Part shown: in pieces, positions 1 through 11,399 of the stretch
How positions within the stretch are numbered: the first letter of the stretch is position 1
Layout: every line of letters begins with the position of its first letter
NCBI RefSeq assembly: GCF_024362695.1
Contig: NC_065424.1
Location: forward strand, 6,140,786-6,204,785
Direction of reading: 5' to 3'
DNA length: 64,000 nt
Source: Pectinophora gossypiella
Lineage: Eukaryota > Arthropoda > Insecta > Lepidoptera > Gelechiidae
Program-made: the position numbers and the translations under genes
Notes under the pieces: model-generated
Databases searched by the model: none
Told to the model about the DNA's origin: nothing
Seen by the model: the letters and a program-made list of their open reading frames with translations, nothing else

Positions 1-41
1 CAATAAATAAATACTAATTTATCTGTCTATGTACAAATTAA

Positions 42-187
42 AGCACATAGTAACGGGTTCTTACCGCGTTTAAATGGAGATATGAGACTCCCGATATTTC
101 GACACTGTTGCAAGTGCCATGATCACGGGATGACATGAGTCTCATATCTCCATTTAAACGCGGTAAGAAACCGTTACTATGTGCTTT
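42..187. repeat. Palindromic repeat (cgcggtaagaa family)
   Basis: Near-perfect inverted repeat: gcacatagtaacgggttctt.. on the left returns as its complement on the right, around a centre reading gatatttcgacactgttgca. Related copies lie at 14166-14258, 20868-21065 and 27812-28055. It sits in an LRP1 intron. Confidence 0.75.
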
Positions 188-228
188 AATTATGATAATA
201 ACCGCGTAAACTTAAAACAATGTCTATG

Positions 229-372
229 TACAGTCATGAGCAATATCATGTATCCACATTAGAGCTCTGTCGCACTATCATATTTGACATTTAATGAGAC
301 TTACACCGTTTAGTTTGTCAAAAAAGTTAATGTGACATGGTTTCAAAGTGCATATATGTTAGTCGTGACTGT
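229..372. repeat. MITE family 3 copy
   Basis: About 145 bp with imperfect terminal inverted repeats (acagtcatgagcaatatcat.. / ..gtcgtgactgt). Other copies lie at 5502-5631, 22422-22567, 23149-23708 (interrupted), 27248-27393 and 39529-39681. Confidence 0.75.
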
Positions 373-424
373 AACCAATTTGACTTTGAATATAGTCGTG
401 AGCGTTTGTTATGTGTGCCTGCAG

Positions 425-620
425 TGAACCACGAGGACGCGGGCGTCCCGTTCTGCGCGTGCTACGAGGGCGCGCGGTGCTCCGCGGCCGAGGCGGGCGG
501 CGCGGGGGCCGCGGGGGCGGCGGGCGGCGGCCACGGCGCGTGGGGCGGCGCCGCTGTGGCGCTGCTGGTGCTGGTGGCCGCCGTGCTCGCCGCCTTGTAC
601 GTCATACACCGCAGGAGGCA
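425..620 (+). CDS. LRP1: LRP1 exon: EGF end, Gly/Ala linker, transmembrane helix
   Basis: Acceptor tgtgtgcctgcag before 425, donor gtgagt at 621. The exon is very GC-rich compared with the AT-rich introns and encodes low-complexity GAGAAGAAGGG between the EGF-like cysteines and the membrane helix. It starts in phase 1, so the first visible codon is split. Confidence 0.85.
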
Positions 621-3600
621 GTGAGTCAATTGTACTTTATATTATAGTAGCTTTGCAAGGTGGACCGACGATCTGGTGAAGGTCGCGGGAAACAGCTGGA
701 TGCGGGCAGCGCAGGACCGATCGTCGTGGAGATCCTTGGGGGAGGCTTATGCCTAGCAGTGGACGTAGTACGGCTGATGATGATTATACTAGCTTTAGTA
801 CTCCATACTCCAAGCGCACGTGGACATTGGTTATCGCGCGCCACACATCCCCTCCCCCCCCCCCTTTGTCCCCCAGATGAAAAGCGCACACGCACTTCGA
901 TTCACAAGTTACGAATTGAAACGCTGCGTAGTGTGTTTGAATTTATAGATGCACGGCACTACAGAATTGACAATTATTTTATTTTCTTCACGGTGCTAAC
1001 AGCTTCAATGATAAATACAATAAATTCAAAACATAACAAATACTTTATTGCACAAACAGGAAAAAACAAAATACAAAACAAAAGAGAAATAGAATTAGTA
1101 CAATAGGCGGCCTTATTCAAAAGTAGTTAGCAGAAGGCCAATTACAAGCTTCCACATATAACCCCCCCCCCCCACTAATAATAATAAAATAATAGTCCCC
1201 TAGAGAATAATTCGCCGCGCCGCGCTAATACGTGTTAATCTTATATCTGTACATACATACATAAACAGCCTATATACGTCCCACTGCTGGGCACAGGCCT
1301 CCCCTTAATCAACCGGAGGGGGTATGGAGCATACTCCACCACGCTGCTCCACTACGGGTTGGTGGAGGTGTTTTTACGGCTTAACGTGCCCTCCGAAGCA
1401 CGGAATCATCTTACTTTTTCGGAAAATCAGGTGATTCAAGCCTGTAAAGTCCTTACCAAACAAAGGACAGTCTCACAAAGTGATTTCGACAATGTCCCCA
1501 TCTGGAATCGAACCCGGACCTCCAGATCGTGAGCCTAACGCTCTAACCATTAGACCACGGAGGCTGTTTGTTCACCACGGGTTCTGTGCTTATATCTGTA
1601 TTTCATCATAATGCTTTACTTCCAGCGGAGCGTTCGTGCACGCGCGGCTGGCTGACAACGTGGAGATCAATAACCCGATGTACCTCGCCGGCGAGGACGA
1701 GCCTGAACCACGATTGAACCACACGCACAGCGTGAGTATAATGACACAAACATATAGCAAATGTACGATAAGGTGCAAAAGTCCAATCAGTTTCTTGCAA
1801 AGTAATAAATTAACTGATCAAATCAAAAAAATCAAATCAAAATCTTTATTTGTGAATAAAAACGAACTGATTGCACTCATTTATCGTGTAGGTTGTGAGG
1901 TGCATTACCAACCTCATCAAGCCTGGTGTCAGGGTTACGATTGAGCCGCCATAGGCCCCTGACATGGCTCATGTAACGACTACATACTTACATCAGTAAG
2001 TAGTGACCGGGACCAACGGCTTAAAGTACCTAAACCACGGATCATCTTACTTTCGGACAATCAGGTGATCAGCCTGTAATGTCCTAACCAAACTAGGGAT
2101 CACAAAGTAATTTTTGTTGTATGTCCCCACCGGGATTCGAACCCGGGACTTCAGGATTATGAGCCCAACGCTCAACCACTGGACCACAGAGGCCGTTACT
2201 ACTGTGCTTCACCGTAGGGACAAATACTGCATTGTGAACAGCCATCCCCGCATCTTGCGAGATACATTGGCTACTAACGACTGCATGCTTTGTCCGGGAC
2301 CTCCGGATTATGAGCCCAACAACGCTCAACCACTGGATCACGGAGGACGATAAGTCACAATTTTTATTTTAACAATAAACTGTATTTTCAGAATGGCGGC
2401 AACCACTTCGCGAACCCAGTGTACGAGAGTATGTACGCCCCACAACAGAACAATCCTACAGAGGTAAGTTTATATTGACGACTGCTAACTTTTGATACTT
2501 ACTCATTGAGCAGAGCAGGGTCGGATTCACGCATAGGCTACTTAGGCTATAGCCTAGAGCCTCACCACTAGGTTTAATCATAATACTGTCTAAACACAAT
2601 CTAACAAAAAATATTATAATTATTTGGTATTGTTTTTTACGATACGGATAAACTCTAAAATAACTGTTTAGTTTTTTACATTACAAATTGTATAATTCCG
2701 TAGAGGTTGCATGAATTATCTGTGGAAACTGTTTTGTTGTTAAGCTATGTACTTATTTAAATATGTTGTAAAACATAACTATTTCTTTCCAAAATAAACT
2801 AAAATAAAAAATAAAGTGTCCTGGCAGTGCCGGTAGGGCTCCTGGCCTTTATTTGAAACATTATAATAATTTACATACACACATACATAAACTCACGCCC
2901 GTAATCCCAAATGGGGTGGGCAGAGCCACAAGTAATCAAAGACAACTTGCAGCCACTGTTGATACGAAGTCCTAAGATGGATATGATGAACCTTATGGTG
3001 ATAAGGGATCAGCCTATCGCCCATAACATTAGTCCATCATGTTAGAGGACGCAATCCCTCTGTCGGTTTTTACGACATGCCCGGGAAGACAAGCAGCTGA
3101 ACGTGTTCTATGTTTTTTATTTGCTCCCAGAACAGCATAGAAGCACAATAATTTACAAGTATAATAATTTATTTTAGAGATAAGTAGGTATAGGTACACA
3201 GTAGGAGTGAACATAATAATTAAACCTTAGGCCGTATACAGAAAGAAAGCTGGAAACTTATAAGCGCTTACCAGCTCTTGAAAGCGCTATGACCCGCGCA
3301 GGAAAATATATGAACGCGCGCCGATATGCACTGAACGGTGCTGACAAGCTCCAATACGCGCTGGTCAGCGCTGGGCGCTGCCATTTAAAATTAATAAACA
3401 ACTGCGACAACCTGCTTCCTTTCTGTAGAACAGACCAGCGCTGTCAAGCGCCGGTAAGCGCTTATAAGTTTCCAGCTTTCTTTCTGTATACGGCCTTATT
3501 TGTAAAAAGGGACGTCAGCTCAGCCATATGTTGTGACACTCCGACATTGAGGGAGAGCCACAACGCTGATTTACAGCTGTGCCCCAAAAATACTAATAAA

Positions 3601-3706
3601 ATATATACTAAAAAAACATACTTATTATCCTCAGGAGCACGCAAACCTACTAGACGGGTCCGGCGACGGTTCACCGCCGCCCGCCGAGCAAGCCGCGTTG
3701 CTCTGA
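425..3706 (+). CDS. LRP1: LRP1-type LDL receptor-related protein, C-terminal end (4 exons)
   Basis: Large endocytic receptor of the plasma membrane; only its last ~148 residues are here, and the gene continues left of position 1. Exons are 425-620, 1626-1731, 2392-2463 and 3635-3706, each bounded by AG and GT and joining in phase (1, 2, 0, 0). In order the protein shows the cysteine-rich end of an EGF-like module (FCACYEGARC), a Gly/Ala-rich stretch, a transmembrane helix (AVALLVLVAAVLAALYVI), a basic stop-transfer (HRRRQ region) and a cytoplasmic tail with NPMY (1672-1683) and NPVY (2413-2424). In LRP1 such NPxY motifs bind PTB-domain adaptors and drive endocytosis. The spacing of the motifs and the flanking VEIxNPxY and NHFxNPVY resemble vertebrate LRP1 more than LDLR or megalin. 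Stop codon TGA at 3704-3706. Exon coordinates are firm; the orthology is inferred from the tail alone. Confidence 0.85.
1264..1570 (-). mobile_element. tRNA-headed SINE, family B
   Basis: Read on the minus strand it begins with a tRNA-like head (cctccgtggtctaatggtta, B box gggttcgattcc) and runs into a body shared with 16196-16532. It lies in an LRP1 intron. Confidence 0.75.
1626..1731 (+). CDS. LRP1: LRP1 exon: cytoplasmic tail with first NPxY
   Basis: Acceptor ttacttccag, donor gtgagt at 1732. Encodes GAFVHARLADNVEINNPMY followed by an acidic GEDEPEP stretch; NPMY is the membrane-proximal sorting motif. Confidence 0.87.
1881..2196 (-). mobile_element. tRNA-headed SINE, family A
   Basis: The minus strand reads from a tRNA-like head (ggcctctgtggtccagtggt, B box gggttcgaatcc) to a 3' end near cacacgataa. 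It is one of more than ten family A copies here. A head-only fragment follows at 2283-2349. Confidence 0.75.
2392..2463 (+). CDS. LRP1: LRP1 exon: distal NPxY motif
   Basis: A 72-base exon with acceptor gtattttcag and donor gtaagt. Encodes NGGNHFANPVYESMYAP, which matches the second NPxY and following YxxMY-like context of LRP1 tails. Confidence 0.87.
2876..3150 (-). mobile_element. LINE-type 3' fragment
   Basis: Begins with catacataaactcacgcccg and shares about 270 bp with 43270-43520 (opposite orientation) and 62430-62705 (same orientation). The terminal tatg repeats suggest a LINE tail read on the minus strand. No intact ORF. Confidence 0.5.
3230..3497. repeat. MITE family 6, AGCGCT-rich, in last LRP1 intron
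   Basis: About 268 bp with ~40-bp terminal inverted repeats (ggccgtatacagaaagaaag at one end, its complement at the other). The interior repeats the palindrome agcgct several times. It ends 138 bp before the terminal LRP1 exon. Confidence 0.75.
3635..3706 (+). CDS. LRP1: LRP1 terminal exon
   Basis: Acceptor cttattatcctcag. 23 codons ending in QAALL then TGA, with a dileucine (NLLDG) near the start. It keeps frame with the 2392-2463 exon. Confidence 0.82.
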   Translation, partial: EHANLLDGSGDGSPPPAEQAALL

Positions 3707-3827
3707 ACGCCGGCGAGAAGGACATCGTTCTAGTAATATGACGTTACGATCATGTAGAACATTGTTACAATTTATTTGACGTAAAGGTTGGCAACCCTCA
3801 CCTCACTTATGTTACAAGTCTCGGGCA

Positions 3828-3833
3828 AATAAA
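3828..3833 (+). terminator. Candidate polyadenylation signal of LRP1
   Basis: AATAAA lies 122 bases after the LRP1 stop codon, the first canonical hexamer in the 3' UTR direction. Use of this site is inferred. Confidence 0.5.
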
Positions 3834-4277
3834 CATGGAAGCAAGTTTGTTGACGACACTCGGATAACCACTGTTGGAGGCGACGTTGGCTCCGGTAAAA
3901 AAACTCCTTCGAAATGGTGTTAAAATTGACTGTAATGAATTAAAACTAGGAAATTATTCACATAAGTTAAAGAGACAAGAAAAACATGCCCCGTCGGCAA
4001 AGTCGTAAGTGATATTGCCAGAGCAAAATATATTACAATAAAATATATATACTTATTAAGTTTTGGGCCGATACTATTTAGTTTGCCATCGACACGATAA
4101 GAAGATTTTGATGTTGCCAACACAGCCTATATGTCTGCTCTGTCAAATTTTACCTGCCTATAACTGTGCCAAACTAAGATGTATTATTCAAAATGTAATG
4201 ACGATAAAAACTAGAAGCTCAAATGTAGGCGGCAGCACTGTTGAGTGTTCCTAAATTTTGACAGTTCTCCATAATGG
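3834..4277. other. Intergenic, no gene seen
   Basis: AT-rich spacer downstream of LRP1. The last part (about 4150-4265) resembles the repeat also found at 4670-4915 and 36700-37030. Confidence 0.5.
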
Positions 4278-4652
4278 CCCCGATTCCTGCAGACACCGCC
4301 TAATTTTATTTTAAGTTATATCCGTCATTTTCATATCCGTCGAAAAGGAAAGGGACGGATGATTCACAGCTCGTAATTTTAGGAAGATTGAGTAAATGAT
4401 TTAATAACCCGGGCGAATCAAAAAGGTACGTCCCTGGTATGCAATCCGTTTGACGTGCTGTCTACTTAACTGTGTCGGGTTATTGACTGATGTAAAATTT
4501 TTAGACGGCTGTTTTAGATTTGTGCATAACATTGACGTGTGTTCCATAAATTTTATGCTTGTCGATTACCCGTCCCTTTCCTTCTCGGCGGATAAGAAAA
4601 TGACAGATATAACTTAAAATAAAATTAGATGGTATTTACAGGAATTAGCACC
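4278..4652. repeat. MITE family 2 copy
   Basis: About 375 bp with ~85-bp terminal inverted repeats (gattcctgcagacaccgcct outward at both ends). Other copies lie at 5824-6306, 11908-12391, 13269-13850 and 21233-21606. Confidence 0.8.
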
Positions 4653-4655
4653 ACT

Positions 4656-4915
4656 GTCCATTTAAAATTAGTGATAAATTGCTATAAAATGCGGCGCAAC
4701 GTGGTTACGAAAAAGAAAAGCAGCCAGTTGGAAAAAGGCAGTATTGATTAAAAAAATTTCTAATTTCTATTTTTTCTAAGTTTTTGTAATTTTTCTTCTT
4801 TCCGAAACCAAAACAATAATGTTTCTTTATTCAATAGTATGGGGAACTGTCAAAATTTAAGAACACTCAATAGTAGCGACACCTGACGGGAGAAACAGGC
4901 AGTTTTTATCCTCAT
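4656..4915. repeat. Dispersed repeat, also at 28735-28905 and 36700-37030
   Basis: Shared words such as aaaaagaaaagcag, gaactgtcaaaatttaag and cactcaatag recur at the three loci, in different orientations. No coding potential was recognised. From 4916 to 5501 I see only AT-rich sequence. Confidence 0.5.
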
Positions 4916-5501
4916 TTTAACATCACAATTAATTTACATAAATAATTATTAAGTATTTACTTATTTATTATTTACAAACATTTTGATATAAAAAATCCTT
5001 TACAATTTTGTAAATACCAAAGTGTAATGAAGACGAATTATTATTTTTCCCAATTTTTTTTTAAATTAATTTGTCGGCACAATATTTTTTATCGCGTAAT
5101 TAAATTTAATATTTTTTTTTATCGCTTAATTATAGAATCTCATTTGGACGACCAAAATCATTAACTTGATAATATAAAGTATAGCAAATAAAGATCTATA
5201 CATGACAACAAATTTAGTGTAACCTTTATCTCTATGCGAAAGTAGATAGGACTTTAAAAAAAAACTTAATTATATTGCAAATACATACCTACTTATGTTA
5301 CCTCCACAGTTCTAAAAAACCTTTCATGTGATTGGTTGATTTTAACTCTGTAAAAATTATCACCAATCGCATTACTTATGCCATTGTGGCGGACCCTACT
5401 AGTTGGCCAGCTAGTTCCGCCCACATGCATCAGATGGCGCCACATTCAATAATGCAGTTTTCAAGCAGTCGTGAAACGCGATATCGAAGTTTACACAGCT
5501 T

Positions 5502-5631
5502 ACTATTACTATACTTTAGAACCCTGTCACACTAACATATTCGATATTTAACGAAACTTACGATTTAATTTGTCAAAAAAGTTAATGTGACATGGTTTCA
5601 AAGTGTACACATATTAATACTCGTGACCGTA
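5502..5631. repeat. MITE family 3 copy
   Basis: Truncated copy with cactaacatatt, gttaatgtgacatggtttca and the distal gtgaccgtac. Confidence 0.65.
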
Positions 5632-5823
5632 CAGGTCGTAGCCTAAATAACTTTGGGAACCACTGGTCTAAACATCTTACTTTTGGTTAGTGACGTGTAG
5701 ATAGCGAATGAGTGTGTAATATTAGTTGATGAATTTATATTATATCCTAGATTGTAAATACCCGAGATACTCTTGCCTAGAAACGGACTTACTTTTTAAG
5801 TACAATTTTTATATTCTTATTGG

Positions 5824-6306
5824 TTCTGATTCCGGTACACACCATCTAAGTTTATTTTAAGTTATACCTCTCATTTTCTTATCCGACGAAAAGGAAAGAG
5901 ACGGGTTATCGACAGGCATATAAATAATGAAACACACGTCAATTTTATACAGGGATTTAAAAACCCTCCCAAAATGTTATATTGGCCAATCATCATCACT
6001 AATTTAAGAGCCACGTTCTTGTCGGTGTAGCATCCTCCATGCTACTTTTTTAGGGAAAAATAGGGCAGTGGTTTCCCTCTGGCCTCCCGCCCAAATATTG
6101 GCCAATAACCCGACAGAAATGAGTTGACAGCGCACGTCAAGCGGGTTGCACATCAGCGAAATTTTATTACCTATTTCATTCGCCCGGGTTATTCATTCAT
6201 TCACTCGTTCATTTTAAAATTAACAGTTGTCAATCATCCGTCCCTTTCCTTTTCAGTGGATAAGAAAATGACAAGAATTTACTTAGGAGGTGTCTACAGG
6301 AATCGG
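5824..6306. repeat. MITE family 2 copy carrying a nested insertion
   Basis: Both MITE ends are present. The centre is split at 5991-6094 by a 104-bp insert flanked by the direct repeat atattggccaat (5979-5990 and 6095-6106). The insert family recurs at about 22045-22140 and 57731-57790, and inverted at about 54765-54835. Confidence 0.75.
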
Positions 6307-6309
6307 CGC

Positions 6310-7780
6310 ATTTTAGAACAATAATTTTATAGTCACTTTAATTTAAAAAGGCAGTACATGTTACAAAAATGCTGAATGTTTGACTACTTAAATCTTAAAA
6401 TTCACAAATATTACGTAAATAGTTCAGAACCACAGAATTTTCTTTTTTAATCCATATTTGCGAATTTAAGATTTATGTTGTCAATTTTTTAAACCTAAGT
6501 GGATGCAAACATTTTTTTTTACCAAGGTATAATCAGTTCCGATCCGTTCCCGAGAATATTCCCACTTTGAGAACATTCGGCAGTAAAAAGGAACAACATT
6601 TACGTAAAAATAGCTTTATTGCCTGGTCATTAGGCAGATATGATCAGAGGACAAGAATAAACAATTTTAAAAAGTAAAAACAGCCGGTGTCCCTACTCTT
6701 GGTTTTTACAAAAGGAAAATTCCCATTTTGGGTAGATTTCCGGGAATGGCATCATTGGTTGTATAACATAAGACTTTACAATAAAAATACTCGAATGTTA
6801 TCGAGGACAGAGTGCCATATTCAAGATCGGTTCTCAGCTATTTGAGTCAATCGACACTCAAAGTTCCTTTTGTCCATCACCCTGTATTAAATCAAATTTT
6901 GATAATACTATTATTTTTTTGTAAGATAGATTTAACTCGGAGATTTTCCTAAGATAAGGTCCTGATTCTAGCGACAAAATTTAATTTTTAGTTTGAGATC
7001 TCTAAAAATATTCTCATCCTTCACTTACGATTAGTGCAAGAAAGGGATAGAGCTTGTTTTAGGGTTGTCGAACTGATACAAAATTAAGTTGTCTGTCAAA
7101 ATCAGAGCCAGTATCAGTGTTACTACAAAACACAAACTAAAAATAAACATACACACATAAAGTCACGCCTATTTCCCACCGGAGTATGCAGAGACTATAG
7201 AATTCGATTTGCTTCGATCCTGACACGCCTCTCTTGCACTTTCTCTTCTTCTAAAAATAAACTAGGTTTGAAATAGTATTTCGCGCCACGAAAGAAGTCG
7301 GCGGATTTTAATGAAACCTATTATCAAATTATTTATTAAATAAAAATACTACAACTAATGAAACTAACTTGACAAGTCATAATGGTTCTATGCAGAATCT
7401 GCGACAGTAGCGCCGCGGTTTTTCTTTCGTATACGGATTATATTTTAAACAATTTATCTTTTAGTCTTTGTTTTGTAGTAACACTGTAATTGTCTAATAC
7501 AATTTTTGTACTACGCGGCCAGTTTAGTTTTTATAAGTAAATTTTGGCCTCCCATTGTGATCTTTATGGCAATTATATTCGGTTGTGTCACAAATACTTT
7601 AAGACTTATTATTTTATATTACTTTTAATAATCTATCATGTTAAGTACATAACTTCGTGTTGTTTTAATTTTTACTTTTATATACTTTAGAACAATTAAG
7701 CTTTAAAACAGAGAAACCAATTGAACATTTTTTTTAATAGGTAGGTGTATTCTTATAATAATGCTCTCTATGCATAGAGG
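6310..7780. other. Intergenic, no gene seen
   Basis: AT-rich, with short open frames only. A LINE tail fragment (cacgcctatttcccaccgg) lies at about 7150-7250, shared with 56625-56800. Confidence 0.5.
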
Positions 7781-8290
7781 CGGTAACGCGAGGTTATCGG
7801 GCCTTTTTTGACGTGACTTATTGTAGATTTGCCGCAGATGGCATTAACTACTTGGCCGGACAAAAGGTTATCGGGCCGCAGCGCGGAAGTTTGTATGCAA
7901 AACGCGTGCGTACGATTTTCTTTTTTTTATGAAAATAGATTTTTGACCGCTATCTTACCTAGATCACACACCGGAATCTCATTCTTACTCCAAACGAAAA
8001 TCTCATTCTTACCGTGTGGGAGCGAGAAGTTCGCGCTCTTTCTCTCCCTTACTCATTAGTAGTTTACGGCCATTTTAGACTAGAGTAGACCTAGTGAGGT
8101 CGGCGCCCGATACGAATTGGTCCGGGCGGGGAGTTACCGTTTTTAACCCCCGACTCAAAAACGACGGGGTGTTATAAGTTTGACGTGTCTGTGTGTATGT
8201 GTCTGTCTGTGGCATCGTAGCTCCCAAACGGATGGTCCCATTTTAGTGCGGTTTTTTGTATAGTATTATTCTTTATTCTATGCCTGGATG
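7781..8290. repeat. Mixed dispersed repeats
   Basis: Contains the tggcattaactacttggccg retroposon word (7835-7865), a cattcttac/ttacggccatttt repeat shared with 57490-57720 and a cgtgtctgtgtgtatgtgtc repeat. No coding region recognised. From 8291 to 9290 nothing is recognised. Confidence 0.45.
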
Positions 8291-9299
8291 TTAAGTGAAA
8301 GGCCTAAGGTGGTACATTACTTACCTAGTAATCAAACATTCGTCCGAACATCGTATCTGTTTTTGTGCAACAGTCTAGGTGAGGTTTATTCGAAACGCCA
8401 AAGCGGTTCATTTATACGGCGCTTGTATGAGAATGTCGTACTCATTGTTACGTAATCCATAATTTAAATTCGTAAATAAGACAAAACGGCAAATGAGATT
8501 GATTTTTAAGCATCTATTTTTAAATTAGCATTTTTATTATTTACTTTTGACCCAGTCATCTCGCCTGGAAAGAATATTTTTATGTGAATATTACAAAATA
8601 TTCCCGGCCCGAATTGCCCCTTTTGCCGCCTCTGTTTGCATCAGGCTTGTATTGTAGAGAATTTACGTACTAAATACTTAGAAACCAGCCATCGAATTAT
8701 GTAATTTTATATTTCTTAATTGGTTCTCATTCAAAAATAGAATACCACGCATGCACATCTGAACAATAATGCGAGCTTAAACACTAACGAATTTGATGTA
8801 AAAGTACGCCAAAAATTAGAAATATGTAACTTTATAAGCTCAGTAGCCTTCTCAAACTAAATATTTGATTTTGGAACAGCGTTTTTTGAAAAGATTACAA
8901 ATTGTTGTTAGAGATGGAAACGTCAGTCTTGCTATACTAATTAATTTTGTACAATGACCGTCATTTGAAGTAAATTCTCGGTTAGTAAATATTCGCTTAA
9001 TATTTAAGTGTTCCATTTTTAACATACTTACATTTAGGAAAAATATAAAGGCAAATACTTGACGGGTTAATCAGTTCTCAATTTGAATTCGGTTGACAGT
9101 TAGCTGATGTCCAAATCACTCTGGAATAACACAATTTCCACTGGTATAAACACCACAAATGACCGAAATTCACAATTTCACAATTCACAATGAAAATAAT
9201 TCACAATGAAAATTACACTGTACGTTAAACACAAAAACAAAAACTATTATTTTAGAATTAATTTATATCAGCGGATTGATAAGACAGTATTCCCAGATG

Positions 9300-10480
9300 A
9301 AAAATAAAAAAATTGGCAACAGGACAGAAAGATTATTGTTTGACAAATTATTGTTTGACAGACAAACATTTAATTGGTTCGAAAATCGGGCCGATTTTCT
9401 CACCAACTTAATTTGACAACAGGACAGATATACAATTTAAAGCCTAAGTGCGAAAGAGACATGAATTGTTTTGACAGTAATGCAGTCAGTGTTGCCGGAT
9501 TAAAAATAAGAACATGACTGTTTGTTGACGATCTCCTATAAACCTATGCTATCCTGGTACTTAGTCTGAAGGTAGATATAATTTTGAACTACCCGCATCA
9601 TCACGGTATGACTTCATTTGACAACAGGACAGAAGATCGTGTACAAGCCTAGTGCGAAAGAGATATGTGTTCTGACAGCTCCCAACAATAATGGCGTCTA
9701 CCTGGCAGGGTTACCAGGCGAAAAATAATAATTTGACAACAGGACAGAAAATGGTATAACGACTAGTGCGAAAGAGTCGTGTATTGTTCTGACAGCTCCC
9801 AACAATAATGCCGTCTACCTGGCAGTGTTACCAGACTAAAAAAACAATTGGACAACAGGACAGAATGATGATATAACGCCTAGTGCGAAAGAGACAACTA
9901 TTATTCTGACAGTTCCCATCAATATTGGCTGGCGGTTTGCTAACGAACTCCTACTAACGTATGCTATCCTGGTACTTCAGATTGCAGATTGCTCAAATTT
10001 GAACCGGTAGCCAAGAATTCTTTTATGATTTTTCTTTTTCCTGTTGATGTTTGTTGTTTTATGCATTCCTAGTATATTGTGACTGCAAATAAATTGTATT
10101 TCAAATACTCTTACTATTTTGATTATGATTTGGTCTCCTGGTGTTTATGTTTTCCGGGTACATTGAGACGGCAAATAGAAATTTTTGTTCTGTTCGTTCG
10201 ACTTACGTGGTTCATTCGTAGCGTTCCGCAGATTCAAGTACCAGGATAGCATAGGCTTGTAGAAGTTTGTTATCAAACAGCCAGCCATTGTTGTTGGGAG
10301 CTGTCAAATCACTTCTTGTCTCTTTCGCACTTAGGCTGTATGCTATATTTCTGTCTTGTCAAATTAAATCGGCGAAAAATCGGCCCGATTATCGAACAGT
10401 ACAGTCCGACATTATTGTTTGGCAGTTGTCTCTTTCGCACTAGAGTGTATACTATATGTCTGTCCTGTTGTCAAATTAAT
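9300..10480. repeat. Clustered modular inverted array
   Basis: Modules of about 113 bp each carry ttgacaacaggacag, then tagtgcgaaagag, then ctgacagctcccaacaat. Direct copies lie near 9410, 9621, 9732 and 9846. Two copies in opposite orientation lie near 10300-10370 and 10400-10475. The word tatgctatcctggtact occurs at about 9546 and 9961 and inverted at about 10237. The outer parts (atcgggccgatttt) also match inversely. Confidence 0.75.
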
Positions 10481-11399
10481 CATTTTGAATGTGTTCTGAC
10501 CGACAATTTGCTTTATTTGATGGTCAGATATGGACATTTGGCAAATTTAGTCGGTGCATGTTTTTTTTTTGTTCTTGTTGTGATTTCTGAACTTTTTGTA
10601 CGATACGTCAGTTTACGTAATATTTTTTTGGAAAATGCTGTTTTAAATACTTGTTTTTCTTCTTGCAGCACTTATATAATAGTTGGAGATAGTATCTCAT
10701 ATGAGTCGATTTGTTTAGATTAGCGTCACAATACACTGTTTTATAATTATGAATGTAAGTAGCCGTAAGAATATCAGAATGATAAAATAAAACAAATTTA
10801 TCAAAGAACATATTCGTTTTATTTACACTTATACATTATTGACATGTGATTTTATTGCGTACATAATTCAAACTAAGACAGGTCGTATAAAATGCATGAA
10901 TTGTGAATGGTTTTAAAAGACGTTTTCGACATATACAGTGGCGGCCATAGGGCGGAGCGAGGTGTGACACTGCAAAATCAACCAAGACTGGTTCACCCTG
11001 GCCGCAAACTAACATCATCGGGTTAGATTGCCCATACCGGGTGCCCGTAAACATTTTTTATTTTAAGGGGCTGAGGGGTGCAAATTTGAGGTCTCGCGCC
11101 ACCTAAATATTTTACCAGGGCTGCCACTGATTGCTCATAAACCCTGAATGCCTTACAAATAAACCTAAGCTAGGCATTTTTTTAAATTTTGTCTTGTTTA
11201 TTTGTGGAAAAAGACTCTTTCCTAATTCTTGACGTAACTATTCCTAGTATAAGCATTGAATCAGAATGAATAGGGAAGTTGTTATTTGTAAGGTCGCCAT
11301 AGATTAATAGAGTAAGGTAGTCTAGAAATCAGCTATTTCATAAAATAGTATTAAACTTTACAAGCGAAATGCAATTCAGACTCAAAAAGGATATTTTAT
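10481..11399. other. Intergenic, no gene seen
   Basis: No recognisable repeat structure or conserved coding frame. The open frame at 10316-10723 starts inside the inverted array and has no recognisable domain. Confidence 0.45.

Noticed and set aside
660..1106. 148-codon plus-strand open frame
   Set aside because: Spans an LRP1 intron, has no recognisable domain, includes a poly-C/poly-P run and AT-rich tail; chance frame.
1500..1566. tRNA-like sequences with A and B boxes (also at 2130-2196, 16450-16530, 17514-17590, 55170-55244, 56360-56432)
   Set aside because: They are heads of SINEs with shared bodies and degenerate cloverleafs, not functional tRNA genes.
10316..10723. 135-codon plus-strand open frame with hydrophobic segments
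   Set aside because: Begins inside the inverted modular array; hydrophobicity follows from T-rich sequence. No splice or homology support.
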